The notes: a model not told the origin generated them from the sequence alone. A stretch of DNA of 64,000 nt from Pseudazoarcus sp963975885 (GCA_963975885.1 CAXBIS010000003.1:154076-218075), one strand, 5' to 3'. Counted from the stretch's first letter, positions 25,554-34,649 are shown. Numbers and translations are program-made.

Positions 25554-27755
25554 TTAGCTGCGGCGTGCGTCGATGACGCCGCCGACCCCGCGGATCAGAC
25601 TGATCGCGTGCTGAATCTGCGCCACCCCGGCAACCTCGAACGTGAAACGCATGTGCGCACGCCCCTTCTTGGTCAGCGTGTTGACGGCGGTGACGTTGAT
25701 CTTGTCGCGCGAGAGCACATCCGAAATGTCGCGCAGCAGGCCCTGACGATCACTGGCCTCGACGCTGACATCGACCGGGAACACCGACTGCGGGCCCTTG
25801 AAGGCATCTTCGCCCCATTCGGCCTCGATCACGCGTTCGGGTTCCTGACGCACCAGATTCTGGAAGGACGGGCAGTCGACCCGGTGGATGGAGACGCCAC
25901 GTCCACGCGTGATGAAGCCCTGAATCGCGTCCGGCGGCGCAGGCTTGCAGCAGCGCCCGAGCGATGTGAGCAGCTTGCCCACGCCGACGATCAGTACCTT
26001 GCCGCTGGAGCCCCCCGAACGGCTGCGCCCGACGACGATCCCCGGATCGGCCTCGGGCGGCGGCTCTTCGGCCGCGCCGCGCAACGCGTTGTGCACGGCA
26101 CGCGCGCCGATCTCACCGCGGCCGGCGGCGACGAACATCATGTCGGCGTTGCGAAAGCCCAGACGTTCGGCAAGTTCCTCGATGTTGGTCTGTGTCCGGC
26201 CCTCGCGTTGCAGCTCCTTGATCACGAAGCTCCGACCACGCGCCAGCATCTCGGATTCCTCGAGCTGGCTGAAGTACTGGCGGATCTTGGTGCGCGCCCG
26301 ATGGGTCGTGGTGTAAGCCTGCTGAGCGTTGAGCCAGTCACGCGAAGGCCCGCCCTCCTTCGCCGCGACGATCTCCACCGTCTGGCCGCTCGCCAGTTGC
26401 GTGTTCAGCGGCACGAGCTGGCCGTCGACCTTGGCGCCACGGCAGCGATGCCCCAGGTCGGTGTGCAGTCGATAGGCGAAGTCCACCGGCGTCGCCCCAT
26501 GCGGCAAGTCGATCACGCGCCCCTGCGGCGTCAGCAGGTAGATCGTGTCGTCTAGCGCGGCGCGACGCGACTGCTCGATCCAGTCGGCACCGCCGGCGAT
26601 TTCGTCACGCCAGGACAGCAGGCTGCGAAGCAACGCGATCTTTTCGTCGTAGGCCTCGACCGCGCCGCCACCTTCCTTGTAACGCCAATGCGCGGCCACA
26701 CCGAACTCGGCATGGCGGTGCATCTCGTGAGTTCGGATCTGCACCTCCAGCGCGCGTCCGTCAGCCGCGCGCACCGCGGTGTGCAGCGACTGGTAGTTGT
26801 TGCCCTTGGGCTTGCTGATGTAGTCGTCGTACTCCTCGGGAATCGGCTCCCACAGGCGATTGACGATATCGAGCACCTTGTAGCAATGATTGACCTTGCG
26901 CACCAGCACGCGCACGGCACGGATGTCATAGACCTGCTCGAAGTCGAGCTTCTTGTGCCGCATCTTGTTGTAGATGCTGTAGATGTGCTTGGGTCGTCCG
27001 TACAGGTCGGCGTCGATGCCAGCCGCATCGAGTTCGCGCCGCAGTGCCGACAGGGCCTCCTCGATGAAGGCCTCGCGTTCGGTGCGGCGCTCGTCGAGCT
27101 TGCGTGCGATCTGTTTGTAGGTGGTCGGCTCGAGAAAGCGGAAGGACAGGTCTTCGAGCTCCCATTTCAGCTGCCCCACACCCAGCCGGTTGGCCAGCGG
27201 CGCGTACAGATCGAGCGATTCGCGCGCCAGCTCCGAAGGCACCGGACTCTTGGTGTCGGCGTAATGGCGCAAGGTCTGCGTGCGTGACGCCAGCCTCAGC
27301 AACACGACACGGATGTCGGCCGCCATTGCGAGCAGCATCTTGCGCAACGACTCGGTCTGGGCATGCACGTCGGGCGAGTCCGACTTGCCCCGCATGCGCG
27401 TGACCACGCGCAGGCCGTTGAGCTTGCGAAGGCCCTCGACGATTCCGGCCACGGAGTCGCCGAAACGCTGCGCGACCTGTTCGAGGCTTCCGGTGCGATA
27501 CACCGGCACTGCGAACAGGATGGCAGCGACGCGCGCCTCGGTGTCGAGCCGCAACGAACTGCTGATCAGCGCCATCCCCAGTGCATGCGTCCACACCGAT
27601 TCTCCGGTGCCAAGCACTTCGTCGCCATAGATGTCACGGGCGAGTTCGAGTGCTTCCTCGATCTGCTCGCGGGAGTCGAGTGCGAGCCCCTCGACAAGCA
27701 GTTCGATCGGTGCGGATTGAGCGTCCGGGGAAACGGCGTGAGTGACGGAAACCAT
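25554..27755 (-). CDS. relA: Monofunctional (p)ppGpp synthetase RelA
   Basis: 733 residues. The N-terminal hydrolase-like domain has lost the catalytic HD: AAILFAVPVYRTG stands where SpoT/Rel have a His-Asp pair. The synthetase domain carries EEYDDYISKPKGNNYQSLH, the ExDD variant typical of monofunctional RelA. TGS, helical, zinc-finger-like (SLGRCCKPAPPDAIQGFI) and ACT domains follow. It therefore makes (p)ppGpp on stalled ribosomes but should not degrade it; a SpoT must exist elsewhere. ATG at 27755 is chosen as the first start matching family length. Convergent with ppk1, nine bases apart. Confidence 0.96.
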   Translation of the reverse strand: MVSVTHAVSPDAQSAPIELLVEGLALDSREQIEEALELARDIYGDEVLGTGESVWTHALGMALISSSLRLDTEARVAAILFAVPVYRTGSLEQVAQRFGDSVAGIVEGLRKLNGLRVVTRMRGKSDSPDVHAQTESLRKMLLAMAADIRVVLLRLASRTQTLRHYADTKSPVPSELARESLDLYAPLANRLGVGQLKWELEDLSFRFLEPTTYKQIARKLDERRTEREAFIEEALSALRRELDAAGIDADLYGRPKHIYSIYNKMRHKKLDFEQVYDIRAVRVLVRKVNHCYKVLDIVNRLWEPIPEEYDDYISKPKGNNYQSLHTAVRAADGRALEVQIRTHEMHRHAEFGVAAHWRYKEGGGAVEAYDEKIALLRSLLSWRDEIAGGADWIEQSRRAALDDTIYLLTPQGRVIDLPHGATPVDFAYRLHTDLGHRCRGAKVDGQLVPLNTQLASGQTVEIVAAKEGGPSRDWLNAQQAYTTTHRARTKIRQYFSQLEESEMLARGRSFVIKELQREGRTQTNIEELAERLGFRNADMMFVAAGRGEIGARAVHNALRGAAEEPPPEADPGIVVGRSRSGGSSGKVLIVGVGKLLTSLGRCCKPAPPDAIQGFITRGRGVSIHRVDCPSFQNLVRQEPERVIEAEWGEDAFKGPQSVFPVDVSVEASDRQGLLRDISDVLSRDKINVTAVNTLTKKGRAHMRFTFEVAGVAQIQHAISLIRGVGGVIDARRS

Positions 27756-27850
27756 GGCGGCGATTATCCCACAAGCACCGATGTCCCAAGGTGGGTGCCG
27801 TGCGGGCACCCGCACGATATGCGATCATCCACAGCCGCTTGTCCGCCGCC

Positions 27851-28753
27851 ATGCGAATCCCGATGCGCTTTTCCGCCCCGAGTCCCTACCTGCTGCTGAC
27901 GCTGACCGTGTTGTTCTGGTCCGGCAACATGGTCGTCGGCCGTGGCATCCATGAGTCGGTGCCGCCGATCGCGCTCGCGTTCTGGCGCTGGAGCATCGCG
28001 CTGGCCTGCGTGGCTCCGCTCGCCCTGCCGCATCTGCGCACCGAATGGCCGCTGATCCGCCGCCACTGGCGTGCGCTGGTGGCACTCGGCCTGCTCGGCG
28101 TGGGCGGCTACAACACGCTGGTCTATGTGGCGCTTGAACATACGACCGCCACCAACGCATCGCTGCTCAATTCCTTCATCCCGATCGCAACCATCGCGCT
28201 GGCCTTCGCGCTGCTGGGCCGGCGCCTGAGCCGCATCGAGGCCATCGGCGTGGTGGTCTCGCTCGCCGGCGTGCTGACCATCGTTGCGCGCGGCGATGTC
28301 CACACCCTGCTCGCACTCACGCTCAACCGCGGCGACCTTTGGATGCTCGTCGCGGTGATGGTGTGGGGGCTGTATACGGTCGGTCTGCACTGGCGCCCGG
28401 CCATCCATCCGATGCTCTTCTTCGCCGTGTGTGCGGTGGTCGGGCTGAGCGCGCTCGCGCCGCTGTACGCGATGGAACTGGCTGCGGGCGAGCGCATCGA
28501 CTTCAGCCCGCGCGCGCTTGCCGCAATCGGCTACGTCGGCGTGTTCGCCGGCTTTCTCGGCCATGTCTTCTACAACGCCGGCGTACGCGCGGTCGGTCCC
28601 AGTCAGGGCTCGCTGTTCATCCACCTGATGCCGGTGTTCGGCACGGCGCTGGCCGCCGTCTTTCTCGGCGAGCGCCCGCAGTGGTATCACTTCGCCGGCA
28701 TCGCGGCGATCCTCTCCGGCATTTACCTGACCACTCGCTACCGCCGTGCTTGA
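27851..28753 (+). CDS. DMT-superfamily (EamA) exporter
   Basis: 300-residue inner-membrane protein with about ten helices in two EamA repeats. The first begins YLLLTLTVLFWSGNMVVGRG; the second has GDLWMLVAVMVWGLYTVGL. The end LSGIYLTTRYRR is usual. Such carriers export amino acids or metabolites; the substrate is unknown. ATG at 27851 is chosen because earlier in-frame starts add a non-membrane extension that overlaps the relA promoter area. Overlaps the next gene by eight bases. Confidence 0.88.
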   Translation: MRIPMRFSAPSPYLLLTLTVLFWSGNMVVGRGIHESVPPIALAFWRWSIALACVAPLALPHLRTEWPLIRRHWRALVALGLLGVGGYNTLVYVALEHTTATNASLLNSFIPIATIALAFALLGRRLSRIEAIGVVVSLAGVLTIVARGDVHTLLALTLNRGDLWMLVAVMVWGLYTVGLHWRPAIHPMLFFAVCAVVGLSALAPLYAMELAAGERIDFSPRALAAIGYVGVFAGFLGHVFYNAGVRAVGPSQGSLFIHLMPVFGTALAAVFLGERPQWYHFAGIAAILSGIYLTTRYRRA

Positions 28754-29510
28754 ATTCCTGCGCCGCTGGTTCGGCCATCATCGGCCACTGATCCCGCCCG
28801 AGACCTGGGAACGGGTCGAGGCGCACTTGCCGTTTCTCGACTTTCTCGAGGCCCGCGAACGCGCTCATCTGCGCGAACTGGCGACCGGATTCCTGGCGGA
28901 GAAGCAGTTCCACGGCGCACACGACCTGGCGCTGGACGACGACATGATGCTGGCCATCGCATTGCAGGCGGCGCTGCCGGTATTCCGGCTCGGTCTGAGC
29001 GCGTATCGCGGCTGGGTCGGCATCGTCGTCTATCCGGGTGACATCGTGATTCCGCGTAGCGAGGTCGACGAGGCCGGCATCGTGCACGAGTTCGATGACG
29101 AGGTGCTCGGCGAGGCCTGGGAAGCCGGGCCAGTGCTGCTGTCGTGGCACGACGACGAAGATCGGCCGCGGGGCGTCAATGTCGTGATTCACGAGTTCGC
29201 GCACAAGCTCGACATGGCCAACGGCGGTGCGGATGGCCTGCCACCGTTGCCGGCCGGCATGTCGGTCGAGGACTGGGCGCACGAGTTCGGCGCAGCCTAC
29301 GACGCGCTGTGCCGTCAGCTCGACATGGGCCTGCCGACAGTGCTCGACCCGTATGCGGCCGAACACCCGGCCGAGTTCTTCGCAGTGGCTTCCGAAGCCT
29401 TTTTCGAGACCCCTCGCGAGCTGCGCACCGCCTACCCGACCGTACATGCGCAGATGGTTCGATTCTTTGGACTGAACCCTGCGGCCAACCTCGACCGACG
29501 CGACCGCTGA
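28746..29510 (+). CDS. MtfA-family zinc-dependent peptidase
   Basis: 254 residues from GTG at 28746. Zinc motif VIHEFAHKLDMANGGADG, the HExxH signature; the distal Glu is probably in AEHPAEFFAVASEAFF. In enterobacteria MtfA binds the Mlc repressor and is a weak aminopeptidase. Whether an Mlc partner exists here cannot be seen. Translationally coupled to the DMT exporter by overlap. Confidence 0.9.
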   Translation: MLEFLRRWFGHHRPLIPPETWERVEAHLPFLDFLEARERAHLRELATGFLAEKQFHGAHDLALDDDMMLAIALQAALPVFRLGLSAYRGWVGIVVYPGDIVIPRSEVDEAGIVHEFDDEVLGEAWEAGPVLLSWHDDEDRPRGVNVVIHEFAHKLDMANGGADGLPPLPAGMSVEDWAHEFGAAYDALCRQLDMGLPTVLDPYAAEHPAEFFAVASEAFFETPRELRTAYPTVHAQMVRFFGLNPAANLDRRDR

Positions 29511-29690
29511 ATTGCGCATTGGCCTCCATGGCGGCGTTGCGCCCGACTGCACGATTCACTGTTTGCCCCTTGTCAGCGAGGCGTCTACGCTGAGATTGCC
29601 GCGAATCGTCGCGGCGCAGGAATCCGAAAGAAGCCTGAGCGCGGTTAGCGCAACTCGCACCGGCCGCAACGGCCAACGGTGCAACCGGCA

Positions 29691-29719
29691 CGGGGGAGCG
29701 GACGTACGCCGCTCCCCCG
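29691..29719. other. Perfect 11-bp GC-rich hairpin upstream of the host-attachment gene
   Basis: The left arm CGGGGGAGCGG and right arm CCGCTCCCCCG enclose a seven-base loop ACGTACG. It sits in the 266-base gap between the peptidase gene and the host-attachment gene. No T-run follows. It may end transcription of the upstream pair or fold in the leader of the downstream mRNA. The rest of the gap (29511-29690, 29720-29776) shows no gene. Confidence 0.5.
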
Positions 29720-29776
29720 GGTCGTGCTTGGACCCGGCATCTTCGGACTGGAAACAAATGATCGGAGGAACACCCG

Positions 29777-30217
29777 ATGGCAATTACCTGGATTCTGGTT
29801 GCAAACGCCAGCCTCGCCCGCGTGTACGAACATCTGGGGCCCAAGAAAGGCATCAGGCTGGTCAAGGAACTGATCCACCCGGAAAGCCGATTGAAGAATT
29901 CCGAGCTCGTCACGGACCGACCCGGCAACATGGCGACCCACGGCAACGGCAAAGGCGCTCACACGCCCCAGACCATGCCCAAGGACCATCAAGCCAGGGT
30001 CTTCGCGCAGGAACTTGCGCAAGAGCTCTATCAGGGGAGAACCAAAAACGCTTTCGGCCGCGCCATCTTCGTCGCGCCGCCGTCCTTCATGGGCATGCTC
30101 AATGCCGAAATCGACCATCCGACGGCGCAACTCGTCACCGATCGATTTGAAAAGGACTATACGAAGTCGCCGGAGCCCAAGCTCTGCGAGCACTTGTCGA
30201 CCTGCCTGTTCGTCTGA
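29777..30217 (+). CDS. Host-attachment-family protein
   Basis: 146 residues starting MAITWILVANASLARVYEHL, the usual opening of the family first tied to attachment of Agrobacterium to plants. Conserved parts include HQARVFAQELAQEL and FVAPPSFMGMLNAEIDHP. Family members are widespread in free-living bacteria, resemble release-factor-like or ribosome-linked folds, and their true job is unclear. A good GGAGG lies nine bases before the ATG. It is a single gene with its own terminator. Confidence 0.88.
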   Translation: MAITWILVANASLARVYEHLGPKKGIRLVKELIHPESRLKNSELVTDRPGNMATHGNGKGAHTPQTMPKDHQARVFAQELAQELYQGRTKNAFGRAIFVAPPSFMGMLNAEIDHPTAQLVTDRFEKDYTKSPEPKLCEHLSTCLFV

Positions 30218-30243
30218 AACCAGTCGACGAAGCGAAAAATCGG

Positions 30244-30269
30244 AGCGGGGCCAGCAGGCCCCGCTTTTC
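30244..30269 (+). terminator. Rho-independent terminator of the host-attachment gene
   Basis: AGCGGGGCC, loop AGCA, GGCCCCGCT, then TTTTC. A perfect nine-base-pair stem followed by Ts. An AAAAA run just before the stem makes it usable in the opposite direction as well, for the convergent thpR gene. The clearest terminator in the window. Confidence 0.9.
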
Positions 30270-30804
30270 ATTGCCTCGGCCAGCGGGCAAGCACCTCGTA
30301 ACCCGCCCCCGTCGATTGCAGTCTTGACTCCACCAATACAAATCCATTGACCTGCCACTTCAGCGGGCACGCCAGCGCATTCCGACCGGTGTCGCAGTCC
30401 GCATTGCGCAGCAAGGTGACGTGCGGCACGAAGGGCCGACGCTCGAGCGCCATGCCCGCTTCTTCCAGCTCGGCGCGCAAGGACTCGACCAGCGAGACAA
30501 GCGCGACGCCCGGCTCGGCCGGGCCGGCCCACACGATGTGCTTCTTCTGCCACTGACCGAGCGTGTCGATCGACAGCTCGATCCGGGGCACGCGCACGCG
30601 ATCGCCCGCCGCGACCAGATCCGCGATGCGCGTACGCTCGATGGTGCCGACGAAGGCCAGCGTCAGGTGCAGCGTCTCGGGGCGCATCAGGCGCCCGGCA
30701 AATCGCTTGTGTGCCTCACTCGCGATGTGCGCGAGCGATTCGGCCGTGGTCGTACCCGGCCACAGCGCGAAGAACACCCGGGCGCGTTCCGCCTCAGCCG
30801 CCAT
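30268..30804 (-). CDS. thpR: RNA 2',3'-cyclic phosphodiesterase (LigT/ThpR)
   Basis: 178 residues of the 2H phosphoesterase fold. Both catalytic HxTx motifs are present: LHLTLAFVG and HVTLLRN. The start RVFFALWPG is typical. It opens 2',3'-cyclic phosphates on RNA in vitro; the cellular role is not settled. It overlaps ispF by 11 bases and is the last gene of ispD-ispF-thpR. Confidence 0.93.
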   Translation of the reverse strand: MAAEAERARVFFALWPGTTTAESLAHIASEAHKRFAGRLMRPETLHLTLAFVGTIERTRIADLVAAGDRVRVPRIELSIDTLGQWQKKHIVWAGPAEPGVALVSLVESLRAELEEAGMALERRPFVPHVTLLRNADCDTGRNALACPLKWQVNGFVLVESRLQSTGAGYEVLARWPRQ

Positions 30805-31297
30805 CCTCGAACTGCCGCTCGAGCAGCACGACGACCTGCGCTGCGATGCCTTCGCCGCGACCGGTGAAGCCGAGCCCCTCGGTGGTCTTGCCCTTGATGT
30901 TGACCGCCGAGCGCGCGATGCTCAGATCGGAGGCGATGTTCTCAACCATTTGTGCCGCGTGCGGCAGGATCTTCGGCGCCTGGCAGATGACTGTCGCATC
31001 GACGTTGACCACCGCATAACGCGCATCGCGCACACGCCCGAAGGCCGCACGCAGCAGTTCGCGGCTGTCCGCACCGGCATAGCGCGCGTCGCTGTCGGGA
31101 AACAGTCGTCCGATGTCACCCAGCCCCGCGGCGCCGAGGAGCGCGTCGGTGAGCGCATGCAGCAGCACGTCTGCGTCCGAGTGCCCGAGCAGCCCGAGAG
31201 GGTAGGGAATGGTCACGCCACCGATGATCAGCGGCCGGTCGGGTACCAGGGCATGGACATCGAAGCCCTGGCCGATACGAAGCGGAGTCGTCGTCAT
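30794..31297 (-). CDS. ispF: 2-C-methyl-D-erythritol 2,4-cyclodiphosphate synthase
   Basis: 167-residue trimeric zinc enzyme of the MEP isoprenoid pathway. Zinc ligands and substrate loop are in RIGQGFDVHAL and GHSDADVLLHALTDALLGA, followed by DIGRLFPDSD. The product-site block is VNIKGKTTEGLGFTGRGEG. It starts four bases after the ispD stop. It provides cyclodiphosphate from the IspE product. Confidence 0.98.
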   Translation of the reverse strand: MTTTPLRIGQGFDVHALVPDRPLIIGGVTIPYPLGLLGHSDADVLLHALTDALLGAAGLGDIGRLFPDSDARYAGADSRELLRAAFGRVRDARYAVVNVDATVICQAPKILPHAAQMVENIASDLSIARSAVNIKGKTTEGLGFTGRGEGIAAQVVVLLERQFEDGG

Positions 31298-31301
31298 CAG
31301 T

Positions 31302-32012
31302 TCATCGCGCCGCCTCGCGGCGGCTCTCCAGAATGTGTTCGGCCAGGTACAGGTCGACCGGCCAGGTCACCTTGAGGTTGGACGCATCACCTTGCACCAG
31401 CTTCGGATGCAGGCCGGCGGCCTCGATCGCGCCGGCTTCGTCGGTGACCTCCGTGGCGTCTTCGAGCGCGCGGCGCAGCATCACGTGACGGAACATCTGC
31501 GGTGTCTGCGCCTGCCACAGGCGCTCGCGCGATACGGTTTCGAGCGCACGACCGTGGCCGTCGGCGCGCTTGAGCGTATCGGCCACCGGCAAGGCGAGCA
31601 GACCGCCGACCTCGTCGCCTTCGAGCGCGTCGATCAGCCGTTGCACGTCCCACGGCGCGATGCACGGGCGTGCCGCGTCATGTACCAGCACCCAGTCGCC
31701 CTGCTCGAGTTCGCCGGCGATCGCGCGCAGGCCGCCGAGTACGCTCGCCGCGCGCGTCGCACCACCGCAGAACAGCGGCACCAGCTTGGGGCCGAGCCCG
31801 CTCCAGTCGTGGCGCCCCCACTCGGGGTCGTCGACCGAGAGCACGACGAAGACCTTCTCGATCGCATCGACCGCGCACAGCGCGGCCAGCGTGTGCGCGA
31901 TCATCGGGCGACCGGCCAGCGGCAGATACTGCTTGGGCAGTGGCGCGCCGAAGCGGGTGCCGGTTCCGGCGGCCGGGACAAGGGCGATGTGGCGACTTGC
32001 GTGTTCGTTCAT
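31302..32012 (-). CDS. ispD: 2-C-methyl-D-erythritol 4-phosphate cytidylyltransferase
   Basis: 236 residues. CTP-binding loop LVPAAGTGTRFGAPLPKQYL, motif VLVHDAARPCIA and the C-terminal QGDASNLKVTWPVDLYLAE are diagnostic. ATG at 32012 is chosen over one 14 codons upstream because it leaves the normal short N-terminus. ispD and ispF are separate genes here, not fused. Confidence 0.97.
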   Translation of the reverse strand: MNEHASRHIALVPAAGTGTRFGAPLPKQYLPLAGRPMIAHTLAALCAVDAIEKVFVVLSVDDPEWGRHDWSGLGPKLVPLFCGGATRAASVLGGLRAIAGELEQGDWVLVHDAARPCIAPWDVQRLIDALEGDEVGGLLALPVADTLKRADGHGRALETVSRERLWQAQTPQMFRHVMLRRALEDATEVTDEAGAIEAAGLHPKLVQGDASNLKVTWPVDLYLAEHILESRREAAR

Positions 32013-32070
32013 TGGCGCGATTCTAATGCAGTGGCGAGCGCGACGCCCCGGCAAGCGTGCGCAGGCTTTC

Positions 32071-32076
32071 TATAAT
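32071..32076 (+). promoter_or_regulatory. Consensus -10 box before the AmmeMemoRadiSam operon
   Basis: A perfect TATAAT lies 42 bases before the MEMO-like ATG, in the ispD divergent gap. The -35 position is GC-rich (ccggca) and poor. The downstream leader has GGAAGGAAG close to the ATG as ribosome site. Confidence 0.5.
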
Positions 32077-32117
32077 GAGTCTCGACCCGAAAGAAGTTCG
32101 ACTTCGGAAGGAAGATC

Positions 32118-32951
32118 ATGGCCATCGCATCGATTCGTCCGGCGGCAGTCGCCGGGCACTTCTACCCTGCCGACCCGGAACTGCTTCGTGCACAGGTCGG
32201 CGAACTGCTGACCGGCGCGATTCCTGCCGAGGAACTGACCGCCGCACCCAAGGCGGTCGTCGTACCGCACGCCGGCTACCTCTACTCGGGCGCGATTGCG
32301 GCCAACGGCTATGCGTCACTTCTCGGCTTGCGCGGCAAGATCCGGCGCGTGGTGCTGCTCGGGCCGCCGCACCGCATACCGGTCGCCGGCTTTGCGCTGG
32401 CGGCCGCCCAGGGGTTCTCCACGCCACTGGGTGTGGTGCCTGTCGACCGGGGCACATGGGCCATGCTGCAGACCCAGCCGGACGTCGCGGTGGACGACCG
32501 TCCGCACGCGCTCGAGCACTGCATCGAAGTCCAGTTGCCGTTCCTCCAGACCCTGCTCGACCACTTCGAGATCGTACCGTTGCTGGTCGGCTCGGTCATG
32601 CCGGAACGGGTCGCCGACGTGCTGGACATGCTGTGGGGCGGGCCGGAGACATTGTTCGTCGTCAGTTCCGACCTGTCGCACTACCTGTCCTACGAAGACT
32701 CGCGCGCACTCGACCGCGCCACGGCCCGCCAGATGCTCGAATTACGCCCCTGCCTGCACGGGGAGCAGGCCTGCGGTGCGCATTCGCTCAACGGATTGTT
32801 GCTGGCCTGCGCGCGACGCGGACTCGAACCCTATTTGCTGGATCTGCGCAACTCCGGCGACACCGCAGGCGACCGCAGCCGGGTCGTGGGCTATGCTAGC
32901 GTCGCCTTTGTCGAATTTCCCACGGACCGGCCCCATGCCCTCCGACACTGA
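32118..32951 (+). CDS. AmmeMemoRadiSam system protein B (MEMO1-like)
   Basis: 277 residues related to eukaryotic MEMO and to extradiol dioxygenases. It starts MAIASIRPAAVAGHFYPADP; the histidine-bearing blocks are VVPHAGYLYSGAIAANGY, EHCIEVQLPFLQTLLDHF and VVSSDLSHYLSYEDS. Members probably bind metal. It is the first of three genes that travel together in bacteria and archaea; the joint reaction is not established. It overlaps the AMMECR1 gene by 17 bases. Confidence 0.93.
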   Translation: MAIASIRPAAVAGHFYPADPELLRAQVGELLTGAIPAEELTAAPKAVVVPHAGYLYSGAIAANGYASLLGLRGKIRRVVLLGPPHRIPVAGFALAAAQGFSTPLGVVPVDRGTWAMLQTQPDVAVDDRPHALEHCIEVQLPFLQTLLDHFEIVPLLVGSVMPERVADVLDMLWGGPETLFVVSSDLSHYLSYEDSRALDRATARQMLELRPCLHGEQACGAHSLNGLLLACARRGLEPYLLDLRNSGDTAGDRSRVVGYASVAFVEFPTDRPHALRH

Positions 32952-33483
32952 CCCCGGCCCGGCCCTCATTGCCCGTGCGCGTGCAGCAATCGCCGCGCAT
33001 CTGGACATCGCAATACCGCCGGCACCCGAACACCGGCGATTCGGCGAACGTGGCGCGAGCTTCATTACGCTGCGGCGCGACGGGCAACTTCGCGGGTGTA
33101 TCGGCAGCGTGCGCGCACGTCGTTCGCTGGGTGAGGATATCGACGAGAACGCGGTCGCTGCGGCCAGCCGGGATCCACGCTTCGCGCCGCTCACCGCCGA
33201 CGAGTTCGAGACCCTGGACATCGAGGTTTCCGTGCTCTCACGCCCTGATCTGCTGTCCACGCCGGGAGAGGCGGCGTTGCTCGAAGTGCTGCGCCCCGGC
33301 GAACACGGGGTGATCCTGCATGGCGGCTGCCGCAACGCGACCTTTCTGCCCCAGGTCTGGGAGCAACTGCCCGAGCCGTCGCGCTTTCTCAGTGAGCTCA
33401 AGCGCAAGGCCGGGCTCGCGCCCGACCATCCGGGTGAGGATCTGCTGTTTGCGACCTTTACGGTCGACAAATGGAGCGAATGA
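32935..33483 (+). CDS. AmmeMemoRadiSam system protein A (AMMECR1 domain)
   Basis: 182 residues from ATG at 32935. AMMECR1 hallmarks are GASFITLRRDGQLRGCIGSV (with the LRGCIG motif), DPRFAPLTADEFETLDIEVS and HGVILHGGCRNATFLPQVW. The longer open frame upstream is a shadow of the MEMO gene. The molecular function of the AMMECR1 domain is unknown. Confidence 0.93.
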   Translation: MPSDTDPGPALIARARAAIAAHLDIAIPPAPEHRRFGERGASFITLRRDGQLRGCIGSVRARRSLGEDIDENAVAAASRDPRFAPLTADEFETLDIEVSVLSRPDLLSTPGEAALLEVLRPGEHGVILHGGCRNATFLPQVWEQLPEPSRFLSELKRKAGLAPDHPGEDLLFATFTVDKWSE

Positions 33484-33505
33484 CACACTCTGCGGTCGAA
33501 CCGGC

Positions 33506-34582
33506 ATGAACGCTGCCCATCCCGCCCGCTACTGGCACGCCCTCGATGACGTTCGCATCCAGTGCGATCTGTGCCCGCGGCTGTGTCGCCTTCACGAAGG
33601 TCAGCGCGGCGCGTGCTTCGTGCGCCAGAGAGAGCACGACACGATGGTGCTGACCACCTGGGGGCGCAGTTCGGGGTTCTGCGTCGACCCCATCGAGAAA
33701 AAGCCGCTCAACCACTTCTTTCCGGGCTCCGGCGTGCTCTCCTTCGGTACCGCAGGCTGCAACCTCGCGTGCAAGTTCTGCCAGAACTGGGACATCTCCA
33801 AGTCGCGTGACATGGACCGCCTGATGCATTCGGCCACACCCGAGGCGATTGCCGATACGGCCGCACGGCTGGGCTGCCGCAGCATCGCGTTCACGTACAA
33901 CGATCCGGTGATCTTTGCCGAGTACGCCATCGACGCAGCGCAAGCCGCACACGCGCGCGACATCCATGCGGTTGCCGTGACCGCCGGCTACATCGGCGAG
34001 TGCGCGCGCGAAGCGTTCTTTGCCCCGATGGACGCGGCCAACGTAGACCTCAAGGGATTCGACGACGCCTTCTACCAGAGGCTGTGCGGCGCGCGTCTGG
34101 CGCCGGTGCTCGAGACGATCGAATGGTTGGTGCGAGAAAGTGGCGTATGGGTCGAGCTGACCACGCTGCTGATTCCCGGGCACAACGACTCGGACGCCGA
34201 GATCACCGCGATGAGCGAATGGATCGTCGATCGCTGCGGCACCCAGGTGCCGCTGCACTTCACCGCCTTCCACCCCGACTTCAAGCTCGTCGACGCGCCA
34301 CCTACGCCGCTGTCCACCTTGCGTCGCGCGCGCGACATCGCACGCGCGTCCGGGCTGCATCATGTATATACCGGCAACGTACACGACACCGAGGGCGGAA
34401 CCACCCGATGCAGCGGTTGCGGCGCGAACCTGGTCGTGCGCGACTGGTACCGGATCCGCGACTACCGACTCGACGAGACCGGGCACTGCCCGGACTGCGG
34501 CAGCCCGCTGGCCGGGCGCTTCGGCCAGTTCGCGCCACCCTTGGGAGCGCGTCGCATTCCGGTGGTGATCGGCTCGCAGTGA
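33506..34582 (+). CDS. amrS: AmmeMemoRadiSam system radical SAM enzyme
   Basis: 358 residues. The radical SAM cluster motif is GTAGCNLACKFCQNWDIS (CxxxCxxC). Before it is a four-Cys stretch (IQCDLCPRLCRLHEGQRGAC), and near the C-terminus a zinc-ribbon-like pair CSGCG and CPDCG. It belongs to the AmrS group related to pyruvate formate-lyase activating enzymes. The target is unknown. It lies 22 bases after the AMMECR1 gene in the same operon. Confidence 0.93.
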   Translation: MNAAHPARYWHALDDVRIQCDLCPRLCRLHEGQRGACFVRQREHDTMVLTTWGRSSGFCVDPIEKKPLNHFFPGSGVLSFGTAGCNLACKFCQNWDISKSRDMDRLMHSATPEAIADTAARLGCRSIAFTYNDPVIFAEYAIDAAQAAHARDIHAVAVTAGYIGECAREAFFAPMDAANVDLKGFDDAFYQRLCGARLAPVLETIEWLVRESGVWVELTTLLIPGHNDSDAEITAMSEWIVDRCGTQVPLHFTAFHPDFKLVDAPPTPLSTLRRARDIARASGLHHVYTGNVHDTEGGTTRCSGCGANLVVRDWYRIRDYRLDETGHCPDCGSPLAGRFGQFAPPLGARRIPVVIGSQ

Positions 34583-34649
34583 ATCGCCACTTGTCCCGCA
34601 TGTCAGGCCGTGCGAAGCTGGCCCTGGCACTGTTTCGGAGGATCCCGTC

